Assembly (NCBI GenBank): GCA_963931865.1
Contig: OZ007509.1
Location: 12,699,671-12,763,670, forward strand
Direction of reading: 5' to 3'
DNA: 64,000 bases
From: Axinella damicornis
Taxonomy: Eukaryota > Porifera > Demospongiae > Axinellida > Axinellidae
Positions 27,984 through 38,388 of this stretch are shown one piece after another (the first letter of the stretch is position 1; the number at the start of each line of letters is the position of its first letter). The notes beneath the pieces are model-generated. The model searched no databases. It was not told where the DNA came from and was given only the letters and a program-made list of their open reading frames with translations. Made by a program: the position numbers and the translations under genes.

Positions 27984-29181
27984 CTACAACAGATGGAAAG
28001 AAATCAACAAACAGTACACAATCTCTGCAGCAGCGTATGCATCAAGGAAAAGGGAGAACGTAGTAGGTATATTGTCATGACAAGCTGAATATGTTGTTTG
28101 CACACCTTGCTGTTTTGTCATGCTCCATGCTGTCTGGATCTGCTGGTCCTTCATTTCCACCTTATCAGAGCCAGCAGCAAAGAGTACTGAATCTGTGAAA
28201 TGTCTAAGTTGTCACATAAATGGTCATCACTGTGATATCAAGCATGACCACCACCTCAAATTTCTCATCACATATGAACGCAATTCCATCAAACAAACAA
28301 ACAACAGATTGCAGTTAAATGGTTAGATACACATAAGTTGTCGTCGATGTGATTAGTATCAGAGAAACAATCTCTGAAATGTGGTCATTGAGATAGAGAA
28401 ACTTTATGCTCAAAAAGATCAAAGTTATGAAGAATTTCCTATTTGTTTCCTTTCAGCTTTGATCCCAAACTTAGTTATTTCTCAATTCTTTCTGCTGTAT
28501 ATTATTGTTCTAATATACCCTTACTAGGCTATGTAGCTAGCAGTGTAAGTTTTCTGCCTTAGTACTCACTGCAGTATGCTGCTGGATCAGACAATTCAAT
28601 CACAGTTTAGCTAACTGCTATAGCCACCTTCCACCTTGTTTCTGCTGTCCTATGCCAAACTGCTTCATACCATCATAACATCCCTCTCATTCACATTCCT
28701 AGAGTATCCCAATGGGTCTAGAATTGCATTGTGGGCAAAATTTAATGATGACAACATTCAGTATTTTAGCCGGGAGCATGCGCCATTGCTCGTAGTCGCT
28801 ATGGTTGTTCCATTACTTCTGTGGTTTCCCTACACTCACTGTACTGCTTCTCTTTGTGCAATGTCTCCAAAAAACACACAAACCACGAAGTTTTGCGTCT
28901 ACATGTACTTCGAGATCTGTCACTCTCACATGGAAGGTGAGCCCCAACTGTACAAATAATGCTGTGGCATCCAGGTCCTCTGTCTGCCGTTCATTTTAGA
29001 GCGACAACTAAAATTAATGGCTGGACATCCTGTCTTGCATCTGCAACCACTTAGCCACATGTAGCCACTTAGAACCAATTGTGCCTACCGTGCATCCCTA
29101 ATTATTTGGCACCCCTTCACGCAAATGGGAAAAATTGTCTCTAATTTCGGCAAGGGAATTCCCAGGGAATTTAATCTCTAA
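27984..29181. other. Upstream flank of the ZU5/death gene
   Basis: Around 28110-28300 the minus strand has plausible coding text (VLFAAGSDKVEMKDQQIQTA), but its exon phases do not fit the ZU5 exon, so I do not call it. The remainder shows nothing recognisable. Confidence 0.35.
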
Positions 29182-29655
29182 TTGGGGCGAGCGTGAGCGA
29201 GCCCCACATAGACGAGTTTGCTGCAAATTTTCTATATATTTATATATATATCTTCCTGCTCGTATTTTGCGTGTTCTTGCGTCATGCGTTATTTCCAAAC
29301 TGAGTTCACCTCCTGCTCGTGCGTTGATATCGTCCAACTGAGACGCGAACTATGAACAGTCTACCTCAACAAGGCCTTGCAAGGATGGAGACTATTATAG
29401 TGAGACCGCTCCTGGACCTACCTGCCAGACTGCTTCAACGCTGTGAAGTCCATGCGTGCACGAGTGTCATAACTTCCGGTGTGATCTGTGTCGTTAAGTT
29501 GTGTTATGCTCCCCGTCAGACTCACATTCTGATGACATGCACACGCAACTGCTCCATGCACATTCAGCACAATGTCATGCAACTGTTCCATGCAAATTCA
29601 GCACCTGCATGTACTCGCTCACGCTCGCCCCACAATGTCCTGCATTCCCCTAGTT
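29182..29655 (+). mobile_element. Inverted-repeat element with GGGGCGAGC ends, copy 1
   Basis: The left end ATTGGGGCGAGCGTGAGCGA is inverted against CTCGCTCACGCTCGCCCCA on the right. Internal text (CACATAGACGAGTTTGCTG; TCCTGCTCGTATTTTGCGTG) is shared with the minus-orientation copies at 31539 and 32371, with the 49717-50321 element, and with a fragment at 36241-36300. Confidence 0.65.
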
Positions 29656-30383
29656 GTAATGCGTTTTCGGCAGCTTACCGTCCTGTCCGAGAGGCTTATA
29701 CAAGCCCAGAGCCAGCCAGGAGAGAGATCGGTGAGTTCGGTGCTGCCTCAAGCGGTGAAAGCTCCAAGCTGTCGCGAGTGCACACGAGCTACTCTCGCGG
29801 GCCAGACTAACCTCCGAGTCTTGCCCTGACCCTGAGAGTCAACACAGATGAACATAGAACGACACGGGGTAAGTTCCAAGGGTATCAATCGTATAGCCTG
29901 CAGCCGCACAGTTCGAGATCGTTCGCTTCGTACACCGACAATTCCGATGCAGGTGCTAGTCGAAAGTATGGAGTGTCACAGTCTGTACCAACTTGGCAAG
30001 AGGAAAGACGCCCTACTGGTATAGCTGCTCGATCTTGAGACTTGAATCTCAAGTGGAAAAAATCCGACCGACCGACCGCGGGTAACACTTCTAATTATTC
30101 GGCACTTCTGCATTTTGGTAAAAATTTTGCAATTTTACTTCTAATTATTTCGGCAAGGCTTATGAATAATTAATTAATTAATAAAAACCTGCCGAATTTT
30201 AGAAGATATACGGTATCAGGCTATGCTGTCTACATGTATCATACATACATTGTATGTTCACTGGTACCTCCCGTACCACTGACAATCGGCCTTCTCATTT
30301 CCATCCATATAATACTCAGGTCAAGCTGTGGATTTATGTGACAACAAACCCTCTATATAGTGTCATGTACAGCATTTTGTATA
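29656..30383. other. No gene recognised
   Basis: AT-rich stretches around 30090-30215 contain TTCGGCA/TGCCGAA inverted pairs ending GATATACGGTA, similar in style to the TACCGTATAGCGC elements. Confidence 0.4.
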
Positions 30384-30820
30384 GTCTAGCCACTAGCCCC
30401 TCTCCGCCCGGCCGGTTAAGCGGGCGCGCGGAGGGCAGAGAGGGCGGAGAGGGTCTAGCAAACATTGCACTTGATTGCATTTCAACTCACCAATCAGATC
30501 TCACTGAAGCGATTCGTTCCAGTTTTATTCATGACTCTTGTGGTTGTAAACCGAGCCGTTTGCGTGCGATCAGCCTGGCGGAGAGCGTCTAACAGCCTAC
30601 ACTCGAGCTAAACTAGTCCAACCTGGATGCATGCCTCCAAGCGTACAGAAGTCGTCCTCAACTCTGTATAGCTGGCAATTCACTGGTTCACAGGTACATG
30701 TAATTGGCATTCCAGAGAAACGTGATCAAGTGCAATGTTTGCTAGACCCTCTCCGCCTTCCGTTCGTGGCGCGTGGCTTTGCCGCTTGACGGCCGGGCGG
30801 AGAGGGGCTACTGGCTAGAC
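30384..30820. repeat. GC-rich foldback element, CTAGCC...CCTCTCCGCC arms
   Basis: The left arm GTCTAGCCACTAGCCCCTCT then CCGCCCGGCCG is the inverse of CGGCCGGGCGG then AGAGGGGCTACTGGCTAGAC. A second inverted pair is GGAGAGGGTCTAGCAAACAT then TGCACTTGAT. Flanks share (G/T)CNTTTTGTA, an imperfect duplication. Confidence 0.65.
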
Positions 30821-31538
30821 TGCGTTTTGTAATGATCAGTATACACAACCCTATTGGGAATGCTATGCCCTACCCTGGCTCTGCATCAAATGCTATATAA
30901 CCCTCTTATCGAGCATTTCCTGGAGCCTGTGCTAATGCATCCAGTGTGGTCAGCATAATGTACCCTTCCCTCTGTTTTTCTTTCACTGCTATAGGATGTG
31001 TGTACCTTGGATTACTCTTCTTACAGAGCAGTACTAGTGAGCAGAAGCTGCACTGGCCAGGTTGAACTTTGGACGCTGTTAGCTGAACCTGAATAATATC
31101 TGCTGACTCTGTTTGCTAGCACTTTATACTTTCATATTGAAGTGTGAAGTGCTCTGTACCATCTGCTGACTCAGGAACAGACTTCATAGCCTCTATGTAG
31201 AGTTCTCTGTCATGCAGTAGCTATGTTAATGCCGGTGACTATACATTTTCTCATTCCCACATGCATTGAAAATTATGTGGACTGTTTATACCATTTGCAT
31301 TGCTGGAACATGGAAACTGATGTAAACCCTAACTATAGCATTCATACTTCTCGAACAAAATACCTGCAATAGCTGTCCAGGAGTTGGTTGATGCAAATGG
31401 CACCAATTTTTGTGAAGATGGTGCTCATTTTCACTCAAATCCAGTTGTCAGCTCATATCTCTCGTTCTGAGTAAGCTACAAACGTTACACATGCATTGGT
31501 GCGTAGAGCTGCTGTAGCTGAGCTTGCATACCAAAAAT
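30821..31538. other. Non-coding, nothing recognised
   Basis: I see no exon or structured repeat. Confidence 0.4.
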
Positions 31539-32344
31539 TACTAGACGAATGCAGAACATTGTGGGGCGAGCCTGAGCGAGTACAGTTGTCGAATGTGCAT
31601 GGAGCAGTTGCATGAGCATGTGTTCCTACATGGAGCAGATGCATGTGCATGACTGTCAGTGCATGTCATCCCAATGTGACGGAGAGCATAGCACGACTTA
31701 AGGACACAGAAGTTATGACACTAAAAGTACACCCATGCACTTCACAGCAACTGCGAATCAGGTTAGCCGAAGCAGTCTGGTAGGTAGGTCCAGGAGAGCT
31801 CTCTGTCTTTGTTGTCGCCACCGGAGGGTGACTTTGTCTGCTGATCAGTGCCAGATCTGTGTCTTGACTGCATGTCACATGAGATAAGTGTTACCGAGCA
31901 CAGGCCAGTCAAGTTCCCATCTTCTGGCAATAGCTGAAGCAGCAGTCTAACACACCGTGATGGTTTATAGCTATTAAAGCCTGCATGCATGCTAGCTAGC
32001 TAGCTAGCTAATGCACACCATGATGTGCTCTGCATGCAGGACATGAGATCGCTTGAAGCACTCTTCCCGTCTTCATGAAATGCTTTAGCCCCTCACCGTG
32101 CGCTATAGTCTCCATCCTTGTTGAGGTAGACCGTTCATGGTTCGTGTCTAAGCCGTTGCGTTGACGGTTGACGTTGCAAATTTATGGTGAGTTCGTTTGT
32201 GGTTTGAATTAAAGCATGACGCAATGACACGTAAAATACGAGCAGGAAGTGATTTACGGCACGACGTACGATAGATATAAAGAAATATATGGAAAATTCA
32301 CAGCAAACTCGTCTATGTGGGGCTCGCTCAGGCTCGCCCCAATT
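31539..32344 (-). mobile_element. GGGGCGAGC-end element, tandem copy 1
   Basis: It has ATTGTGGGGCGAGCCTGAGC at the left and GGCTCGCTCAGGCTCGCCCC at the right. The same order of markers (GGCTAACCTGATTC, GCTAGCTAGC microsatellite, CGTACGATAGATA) recurs at 32371-33163 in direct orientation. Confidence 0.7.
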
Positions 32345-32370
32345 AAAATCACTACACCACATCTTAAGTT

Positions 32371-33163
32371 ACTAGACGAATGCAGAACATTGTGGGGCGA
32401 GCCTGAGCAAGTACAGTTGTCGAATGTGCATGGAGCAGTTGCATGAGCATGTGTTCTTACATGGAGCAGATGCATGTGCATGACTGTCAGTGCATGTTAT
32501 CTGAATGTGACAGAGAGCATAGCACGACTTAAGGACACAGAAGTTATGACACTAAAATACACCCATGCACTTCACAGCAACTGCGAATCAGATTAGCCGA
32601 AGCAGTCTGGTAGGTAGCTAGGTCCAGGAGAGCTCTCTGTCCTTGTTATCACCACCGGAGGGCGACTTTCTCATTCTCTGCTGATGCCAGATCCTGGCTG
32701 TGTCTTGACTGCATGTCACAGTGAGGTAAGTGTTACGGAGCGCAGACCAGTCAAGTTCCCATCCTCTGGCAATAGCTGAAGCAGCAGTCTAACACACTGT
32801 GATGGTTTATAGCTATTAAAGCCTGCATGCATGCTAGCTAGCTAGCTAATGCACACCATGATGTGCTCTGCACGCAGGACATGAGATCGCTTGAAGCACT
32901 CTCCCCGTCTTCATGAAATGCTTTATATAGCCCCTCACCGCGCGCTCCATCCTTGTTGAGGTAGACCGTTCGTGGTTCGTGTCTATGTCGTTGACGTTGC
33001 AATGGTGACTTGAGTTCGTTTGTGGTTTGAATTAACGCATGACGCAATGACACGCAAAATACGAGCAGGAAGTGATTTACGGCACGACGTACGATAGATA
33101 GATATATATGGAAAATTCACAGCAAACTCGTCTATGTGGGGCTCGCTCAGGCTCGCCCCAATA
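32371..33163 (-). mobile_element. GGGGCGAGC-end element, tandem copy 2
   Basis: It is a direct repeat of the preceding 0.8 kb with few differences and a 26-bp spacer. It represents a head-to-tail duplication after insertion, or two insertions in the same orientation. Confidence 0.7.
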
Positions 33164-34775
33164 ACCATTTTGTGCGGTCAGGCTTCGCTCTACCGCATAC
33201 TTCCGGAAATGTTCCGCGTTACTCGTACGTGGCGTTGTAAATAAAATTAATTTGTACAGGCGCGCGTGAATGGATTTCCGGTACGGTGGCGATTCAGCAT
33301 TCCATAGAGCCGCTCAAGTCACCAGATCTGTCCGCTCCTTCCCCGCGAGCTAGCGATTTGTGATGGCGTTGTTTGGTTCGGGAAAGACTTCCTGGTAATC
33401 CCGTAATCCCTACATCAAGGTACAATTTTTAGCTCATTTGGCAAATTTACAGCTCCTAGCCAATTTAACCTAACATGTCTAACATGCATCTATAGCTACC
33501 CTGACCAGATCCTGCATTGAAATAATGGAGTAGCCATCCCTCCCATGTGCGCGCAATTGATTTATGTAGCTAGCCTCGAAGTTTATTTGGTAGGCTATAC
33601 TGCATTCCACAGCTGTGCCACGTTTGTATACACATTATTTTATATACATGTACCAGCATCTGAAGCAGTAGCTTTCACTTAACCTGCCTTGCGGTAATGC
33701 CAAGGCTGTTCATCTTCAGGGTCTGCGAACAGTGCACTTATGTACATGGGAGGCCCATGTTCTCCTCAAAAGCTTTTGAGGTCCCCAGCAACCACAATAC
33801 CAGTGGCAGACCTGAGCTTTTCTAGGCTAGATTGGTTATTGATCATATAGAATGTAGTCACTAGCTCACCGCTAGAGGGTATACTGCAAGCTCCTCAATA
33901 AAAACCCTTTCACAGCATTTCCAGAGGTGATCTTCTAATTCAGCCCTTAAATGTACCCTCATTTCAGTGGCCTGCTGGGCTTTAAAGTTCTCCTAGAGGT
34001 ACAGAGACACGTGACCTTATAACAACACCGACCGAACTTTCAATCAAGGCTCTTGGGATATGCAAACCTGGTGTAGCTGGAAAACAGGCCTTGAATAGAA
34101 ATGGGGACTTGCATGTGCCTAAGTCTGTTTGCACCATTTAGGTGAACCCTCCCCCTGTCCCATCCTTTCTGCTGACACAGAGCCTATCTGCAAAGAACAT
34201 TGCTGGAAGTTGCAGAAAGTCCCACCATATGAATTCATTGTGCTGGAAAGGGTTAATTAAAGGGTGAAATACACACTGTTGGCCAGTGGAACAAGGGTAT
34301 TATAACCACTATATTAGTCTAGCTATAATAATACAAGATACAGGGTATCAAATTTTGGCAGGTAGCACTAGATATTGATATAGCTAGCACAGAAAGTACA
34401 TGGTTGAATACAGGTAATGCACATACGTGCATGCGTACTCACACATGCACTGGCCAGTATCTCAATACCTAGCCTCGTTCACAGGCCCAAGAGAGGGAGG
34501 AGAAAAAGCCTGGTTTCCACTGTTTACGGATGCGCTTAATCATCTGTAACCAAAACAGGGTGTAATTAATTTAATGGCATCTTTGTATTCATATGGTTGA
34601 GCGTGTGACACTCTATTTTGCTAGTACACTTGCAATCCGCAAGATGAAGGGTGACACAACCACAACTACACTGCTACCAGCAGCACACTTAACCCTAGCC
34701 CAAACCCTGCAGGTGGAGAAGTTCCTGCTGGACCAGTAGCCACTTTGTTAGTTGAATGTTATCATTTTGCTACAG
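33164..34775. other. 5' flank of the death/ankyrin gene
   Basis: I see no exon. The first coding exon at 34776 follows an acceptor, so a 5' UTR exon and promoter should lie here or further upstream, but no TATA or initiator can be assigned. Confidence 0.4.
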
Positions 34776-35133
34776 AACATGTCTGGAGTCACTCTAGATG
34801 AGCTATGCAAGGAGGTGGGTGTAACCCTCACACAGCTAGACAAAGCATGCACCAGTGAGCACCTTCGTGACATAGCTTTATTCCTGGAGTCGTGGCGACA
34901 TGTGGCCCCCCATCTAGAGCTTTCCAATGCTGATGTAGAGGCAGCTGAAATGAATGCCAACAGTGAAGAAGGGAGAAGGCAGAAGATCCTTGAAACATGG
35001 AAAGCGAAGTTTGCTTTCAAAGCGAAATACCAGGTACTCATTGAAACTCTTCTGAAGATAGGGAGGGCTGACCAGGCAGAAAAGGTCTGCCGTGTTCTCA
35101 TACCACAGCAACCCACTGAAGAACCCACCAAAG
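34776..35133 (+). CDS. Death-fold domain exon of the death/ankyrin gene (start ATG 34779)
   Basis: The exon begins after TTTTGCTACAG. The ATG at 34779 has A at -3. It gives 118 codons plus one base and ends at a GTGTGT donor. The product, MSGVTLDELCKEVGVTLTQL ..., fits a death-domain fold. HLRDIALFLESWRHVAPHLE covers helices 1-2, LSNADVEAAEMNAN helix 3, RRQKILETWKAKFAF helix 4, and YQVLIETLLKIGRADQAEKV helices 5-6. The last wording is common in death and death-effector-like domains of invertebrates. It would dimerise with other death-fold adaptors in the cytosol. It joins the next exon through a GAT codon. An extension past the donor to 35180 is intron. Confidence 0.75.
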
Positions 35134-35231
35134 GTGTGTCATATGATATTGATCGCGTATTAGTTTGCACGTTCAGGTAGGATTCGCCGTTAGTCAGTCA
35201 TTTCACTAATTATTGTCTCTCTCCATTTTAG

Positions 35232-36148
35232 ATCAACCAACTTCCCTACCAGAAGCCATGGCAATCACTGCTCCCTCTCTTACACGTTCCACTCTGGATC
35301 CCCTCAGCAACCAGTCTGGGCAAGTCTGCCCGCCAGTATCAGCTCCAAGTGTCCTGGTTGAGCATTTTCGTGCAGTGGACTCACCCACAGCCTTAGTACC
35401 TGCTGATCAGCTGGTGCAAGCAGCTGAAAGGGGAGTGAGTGTGGTACGGCAGGAAAAAGACGTGCTTGTGTCTATGTATGACAAACTAGTAGTAAATACG
35501 GCGGAAAAATTTTGCGAAAACCAAGAAACCTCACCCAATTTTTTGCGCAAACTTCGTACCTCGGTTGCTGTCCTTCCAACCTCATTGAAGTATCAGCACT
35601 ACTACTTTCTTGAGCAATATTCCTCTCGGATTGCAAAGACGACCACTGTTGAGGAGATATTTAGCATACTGAACAGCTATTGCAACTTCCTCAACTGCAG
35701 TCTCTTAGCTCACATCATTGACAGGTTTGGAGACGAAGACCTAAAGAAAGAACTAAGCATTTATGCAACAGCTCTGAAGGTGTTTCGTGTACATACAAAG
35801 ATCGTTGATTTCGGCAAAACGTGCACAGTGAGTTCAGAAGTTCCCCCAGGATTTGCAACTTTGAAGATGAGGATGGGTGCCAATTGGGAACATTGTACAC
35901 TGGAAGATATAGAAGAGCATCGAAGATCTCTGGCACAGAATTCATCTGTTGCTGATTATGCCTTATATTTTATGGGAGAAGTTCCAGGAAGCATTTACCT
36001 GCTATGGAGTGTTTCACATCGTGCTGTTAAATTTCTTGCTACTACAATGGACCAGCAGTTCTGTAATCAGCACGGCATTGAAGAGGTGACCATCAATGGG
36101 GAGGTTCTGGAAGAGTACAAGCGTACTCATTACATTGGTAGACCCAAG
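35232..36148 (+). CDS. Conserved unnamed region (about 300 residues) after the death domain
   Basis: A 917-bp exon from TCCATTTTAG to a GTGAGC donor. It starts with a Ser/Pro/Thr-rich linker (PSLTRSTLDPLSNQSG). A helical region follows: LVSMYDKLVVNTAEKF, SSRIAKTTTVEEIFSILNSY, LLAHIIDRFGDEDLKKELSI, then FATLKMRMGANWEHCTLEDI, VPGSIYLLWSVSHRAVKFLA and a final GIEEVTINGEVLEEYKRTH. I remember such text from sponge ankyrin, kinase and death-domain proteins but know no Pfam name for it. A structural prediction would be informative. It has no membrane segment or signal peptide. It runs in phase 0 into the ankyrin exons. Confidence 0.75.
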
Positions 36149-36331
36149 GTGAGCAGCCAGATAATTATGAGATGCCGTACATGATGCAGTGTTATCTTGC
36201 CTTGAGAAGCTGAATGGCCACATAAGTTACTACTTGACCATAATTGGGGCGAGCCTGAGCAAGCCCCCACATGGACGAGTTTGCTGTAAATTTGCCCTAT
36301 GTATGTTAATTTATCATAGAGTCGGTAGACT

Positions 36332-36356
36332 CAAGAGTTCATGTTATGAACTCTTG
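36332..36356. repeat. 25-bp minimal foldback with 7-bp target duplication
   Basis: It starts CAAGAGTTCAT and ends ATGAACTCTTG with a 3-base centre, so it is all inverted repeat. The 7-bp word GTAGACT flanks it directly on both sides (36325-36331 and 36357-36363). Its ends match those of the 346-bp element at 50332-50677. Confidence 0.85.
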
Positions 36357-36499
36357 GTAGACTCTATACTAAAACACGGTCAACATAAAATTATAAGCCA
36401 ACTTACCGATCATCTTCAAGTGTTTTCCTGGTCAAGAAGAGTCCCAGTGACGCGAAAAAGCATCGCAAAAGTACCGCACCAGAAAGTTGCCAAACCGCC

Positions 36500-36755
36500 A
36501 AAATGGTTTTCTTCTTCTTTCTTCAGACGGGCTAGTTCAAAACTGCCTGACTCCCTCACGACGGTTTTCACACAAAACAGCAGCATTTTACACTGAGCAG
36601 TGCATGACCCCATTGCTTTTTCACACCTTCGAAGTCTCACGAGGCGCTGGCACTTGAAACCTGCCTCCTCAATAACTATGGCTTCATCTACGACACCATT
36701 TTCTTTATTGTACACATGTGCACTGAGCAACTTTGAACTTTGAACACAACATTGT
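36500..36755 (+). repeat. Dispersed repeat, copy 1
   Basis: It shares CTTCTTTCTTCAGAC(G/A)GGCTAG, AAACAGCAGCATTTTACACT and GAGCAACTTTGAACT with 41905-42165 in the same orientation, at roughly 80 percent by eye. Both copies are in introns of the same gene. Type unknown. Confidence 0.6.
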
Positions 36756-37237
36756 GTACTGTGTGCATTGTGAATGCTATCAGTATGCTGCTATAAACCC
36801 TACTTATAGACTGCAGGAAGGCCGGCTCTTGTTACATAAAGAGGTTCCAAATAAGGGCACGGTTAGGTTGCTGCTGTTTGACTGAACTTGTTCTGTTGCT
36901 ATAATGCTAAGTTGGACACTCCTTCTCGTTATGGGCTCCTGGTGATGGTGAGATGCTAGCAGCAGCCGGGATACCATCAGGTCCATTTGCCTTTTTGTAT
37001 CCTATGAGATCAGCTTTTAAAGCACCTCCTCCTCGTTATGGGCTCCTGCCATCACTGAAAAAATTATTCAACTTACAATGATCATAACCATAGCAGTGTA
37101 TACTTCCTTATACATTTCCTTTAAATATTCAGGTTGCAGTTGTGCTTGCCCCTGCAATGCTATGCAGGGTTACAGCTACTGTCTCTGTGTAAGTGCAATT
37201 GCACTAGATCTGGTACTGCATGTGCATTCCTCTACAG

Positions 37238-37354
37238 CCTCTACAGCGTATAGATGAGTTCTCTGAGGGACTTTTGTGGGCGAGTGGGGAGGGCTGTCTG
37301 GAGGATGTAGTTTTTCTCCTCAGCACTGGGGTAGAGGTGAACAGCAGAGGACAG
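37238..37354 (+). CDS. Ankyrin-region exon 3
   Basis: It has 39 codons, phase 0, between CCTCTACAG and a GTCAGA donor. It reads PLQRIDEFSEGLLWASGEGC then LEDVVFLLSTGVEVNSRGQ. The second half is a degenerate ankyrin capping repeat (G-x-L-x-x-V-x-x-L-L-x-x-G-x-x-V). A second CAG three codons later is an alternative acceptor. Confidence 0.65.
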
Positions 37355-37368
37355 GTCAGACTCTGTTA

Positions 37369-37982
37369 CATAGGCGTAGCACGCGGTCCGGCTGGTCCGG
37401 TTTTAGCCGGACCACTTTTCAGTGCTGAATTTTTGTTTTTTTTTGAGGGGGGGCCAACTCACGATCGAACGCACTCTCGCAGCTTCGACGAACCATAGGA
37501 ACAAACACGGCTCAGGGGGGGATCCCTTTGCTTCTTCATCACTTTATTTTCCTCCTTACCAACTTGCTGCCGCTACATTGCAACTCCTGCCTCAGCTCGC
37601 AATAAGCTTACCGTGCGTTGCCTGAAACCGAACGGCTTGGGAACGAGACCACGATCTAGTATACCCCTCCGTGTACGTGTACGTGTACGTACTTATTACG
37701 GTTCGTGAGCGAAATTTGACCAAGGAAGAAGCTCATGGCGGCCCTGGGACCTGCAATCCTCGGAACTTGCAGTGCAAAGTGCAAAGGTGCCACGAGAGTC
37801 CATCCTGAGAATTGAAAAATGAAGGCGAAAAATTTTTTCCACGCTTCGCGCGGACTGATCAGCACTACGCGCCTCTATGCACTGCCTCCGGCAGCATTTA
37901 ATATATAGTGCCGCCCCTGGACTACTACTACTAAGCCACACTTCAGAGCCGGACCAGCGGCGGATGCGCTCCTACGCCACTG
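37369..37982. mobile_element. Non-autonomous DNA element, CATAGGCGTAG/CAGTGGCGTAG ends, 5-bp TSD
   Basis: TGTTA lies outside both ends (37364-37368 and 37983-37987). The ends CATAGGCGTAGCACGC and CAGTGGCGTAGGAGCGC are inverted, with GCTGGTCCGG conserved on both. The interior has CGCTTCGCGCGGACTGATCA shared with 27177-27875 and with the 46.05-46.31 kb copy. No ORF. Confidence 0.82.
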
Positions 37983-38009
37983 TGTTATACAAGTGTAAAA
38001 CGCTTTAAA

Positions 38010-38226
38010 AATGTATGGAAATGTAGGGATAGTCAGAACTGCAAAAAGTAAAGAAACAAGGTAGGGGTGATGGCATAAAACAGTTCAGTATACAACCCCG
38101 GGCCATCTTACATATCTTTCCACACAATACATGTAGCTAAGATATGTAGGGGGTTGGATACTGAACTGTTTTGCCATCACCCCTACCTTGTTTCTTTGCA
38201 GTTCTGCTATTCCTACATTTTTCAGG
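38010..38226. repeat. Palindromic MITE, TGTAGGGATAG...CAAAAAGTAA arms
   Basis: The left arm has GAAATGTAGGGATAG, GAACTGCAAA and CAAGGTAGGGGTGATGGC. The right arm is their inverse. Related copies lie at 42190-42414, 56145-56305 (one arm) and 58838-58960 (diverged). Confidence 0.75.
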
Positions 38227-38289
38227 GGCAGATACAGGATTTGTGAAAGGGGGATGCTGCTTTTTCTGTTTTCTCTCTCACACATGCAG

Positions 38290-38388
38290 AGGGAGGAGAC
38301 TGCACTGATGCTGGCCAGTGAGGGTGGCCACCTGGATGTGGTCAGGGAGCTGCTAAAGGGCCAGGCAGATGTGAATATACAGGATGAG
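38290..38388 (+). CDS. Ankyrin repeat exon 4
   Basis: It has exactly 33 codons, phase 0, between CACATGCAG and GTATGT. It reads REETALMLASEGGHLDVVRE then LLKGQADVNIQDE, a textbook ankyrin repeat (TALMxA, GHLDVVxxLL, ADVN). Confidence 0.85.

Larger units (their letters stand above)
36149..37237 (+). other. Intron 2 of the death/ankyrin gene
   Basis: It holds a fragment of the GGGGCGAGC-end element (36241-36300), the 25-bp foldback at 36332-36356 and a dispersed repeat at 36500-36755. Confidence 0.55.
37355..38289 (+). other. Intron 3, almost filled by two repeats
   Basis: It contains the DNA element at 37369-37982 and a palindromic MITE at about 38010-38226. Confidence 0.6.

Noticed and set aside
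28110..28300. Minus-strand coding-like text upstream of the ZU5 exon
   Set aside because: The text looks protein-like, but the available donor leaves one base while the ZU5 exon starts in phase 0. Kept only as a note.
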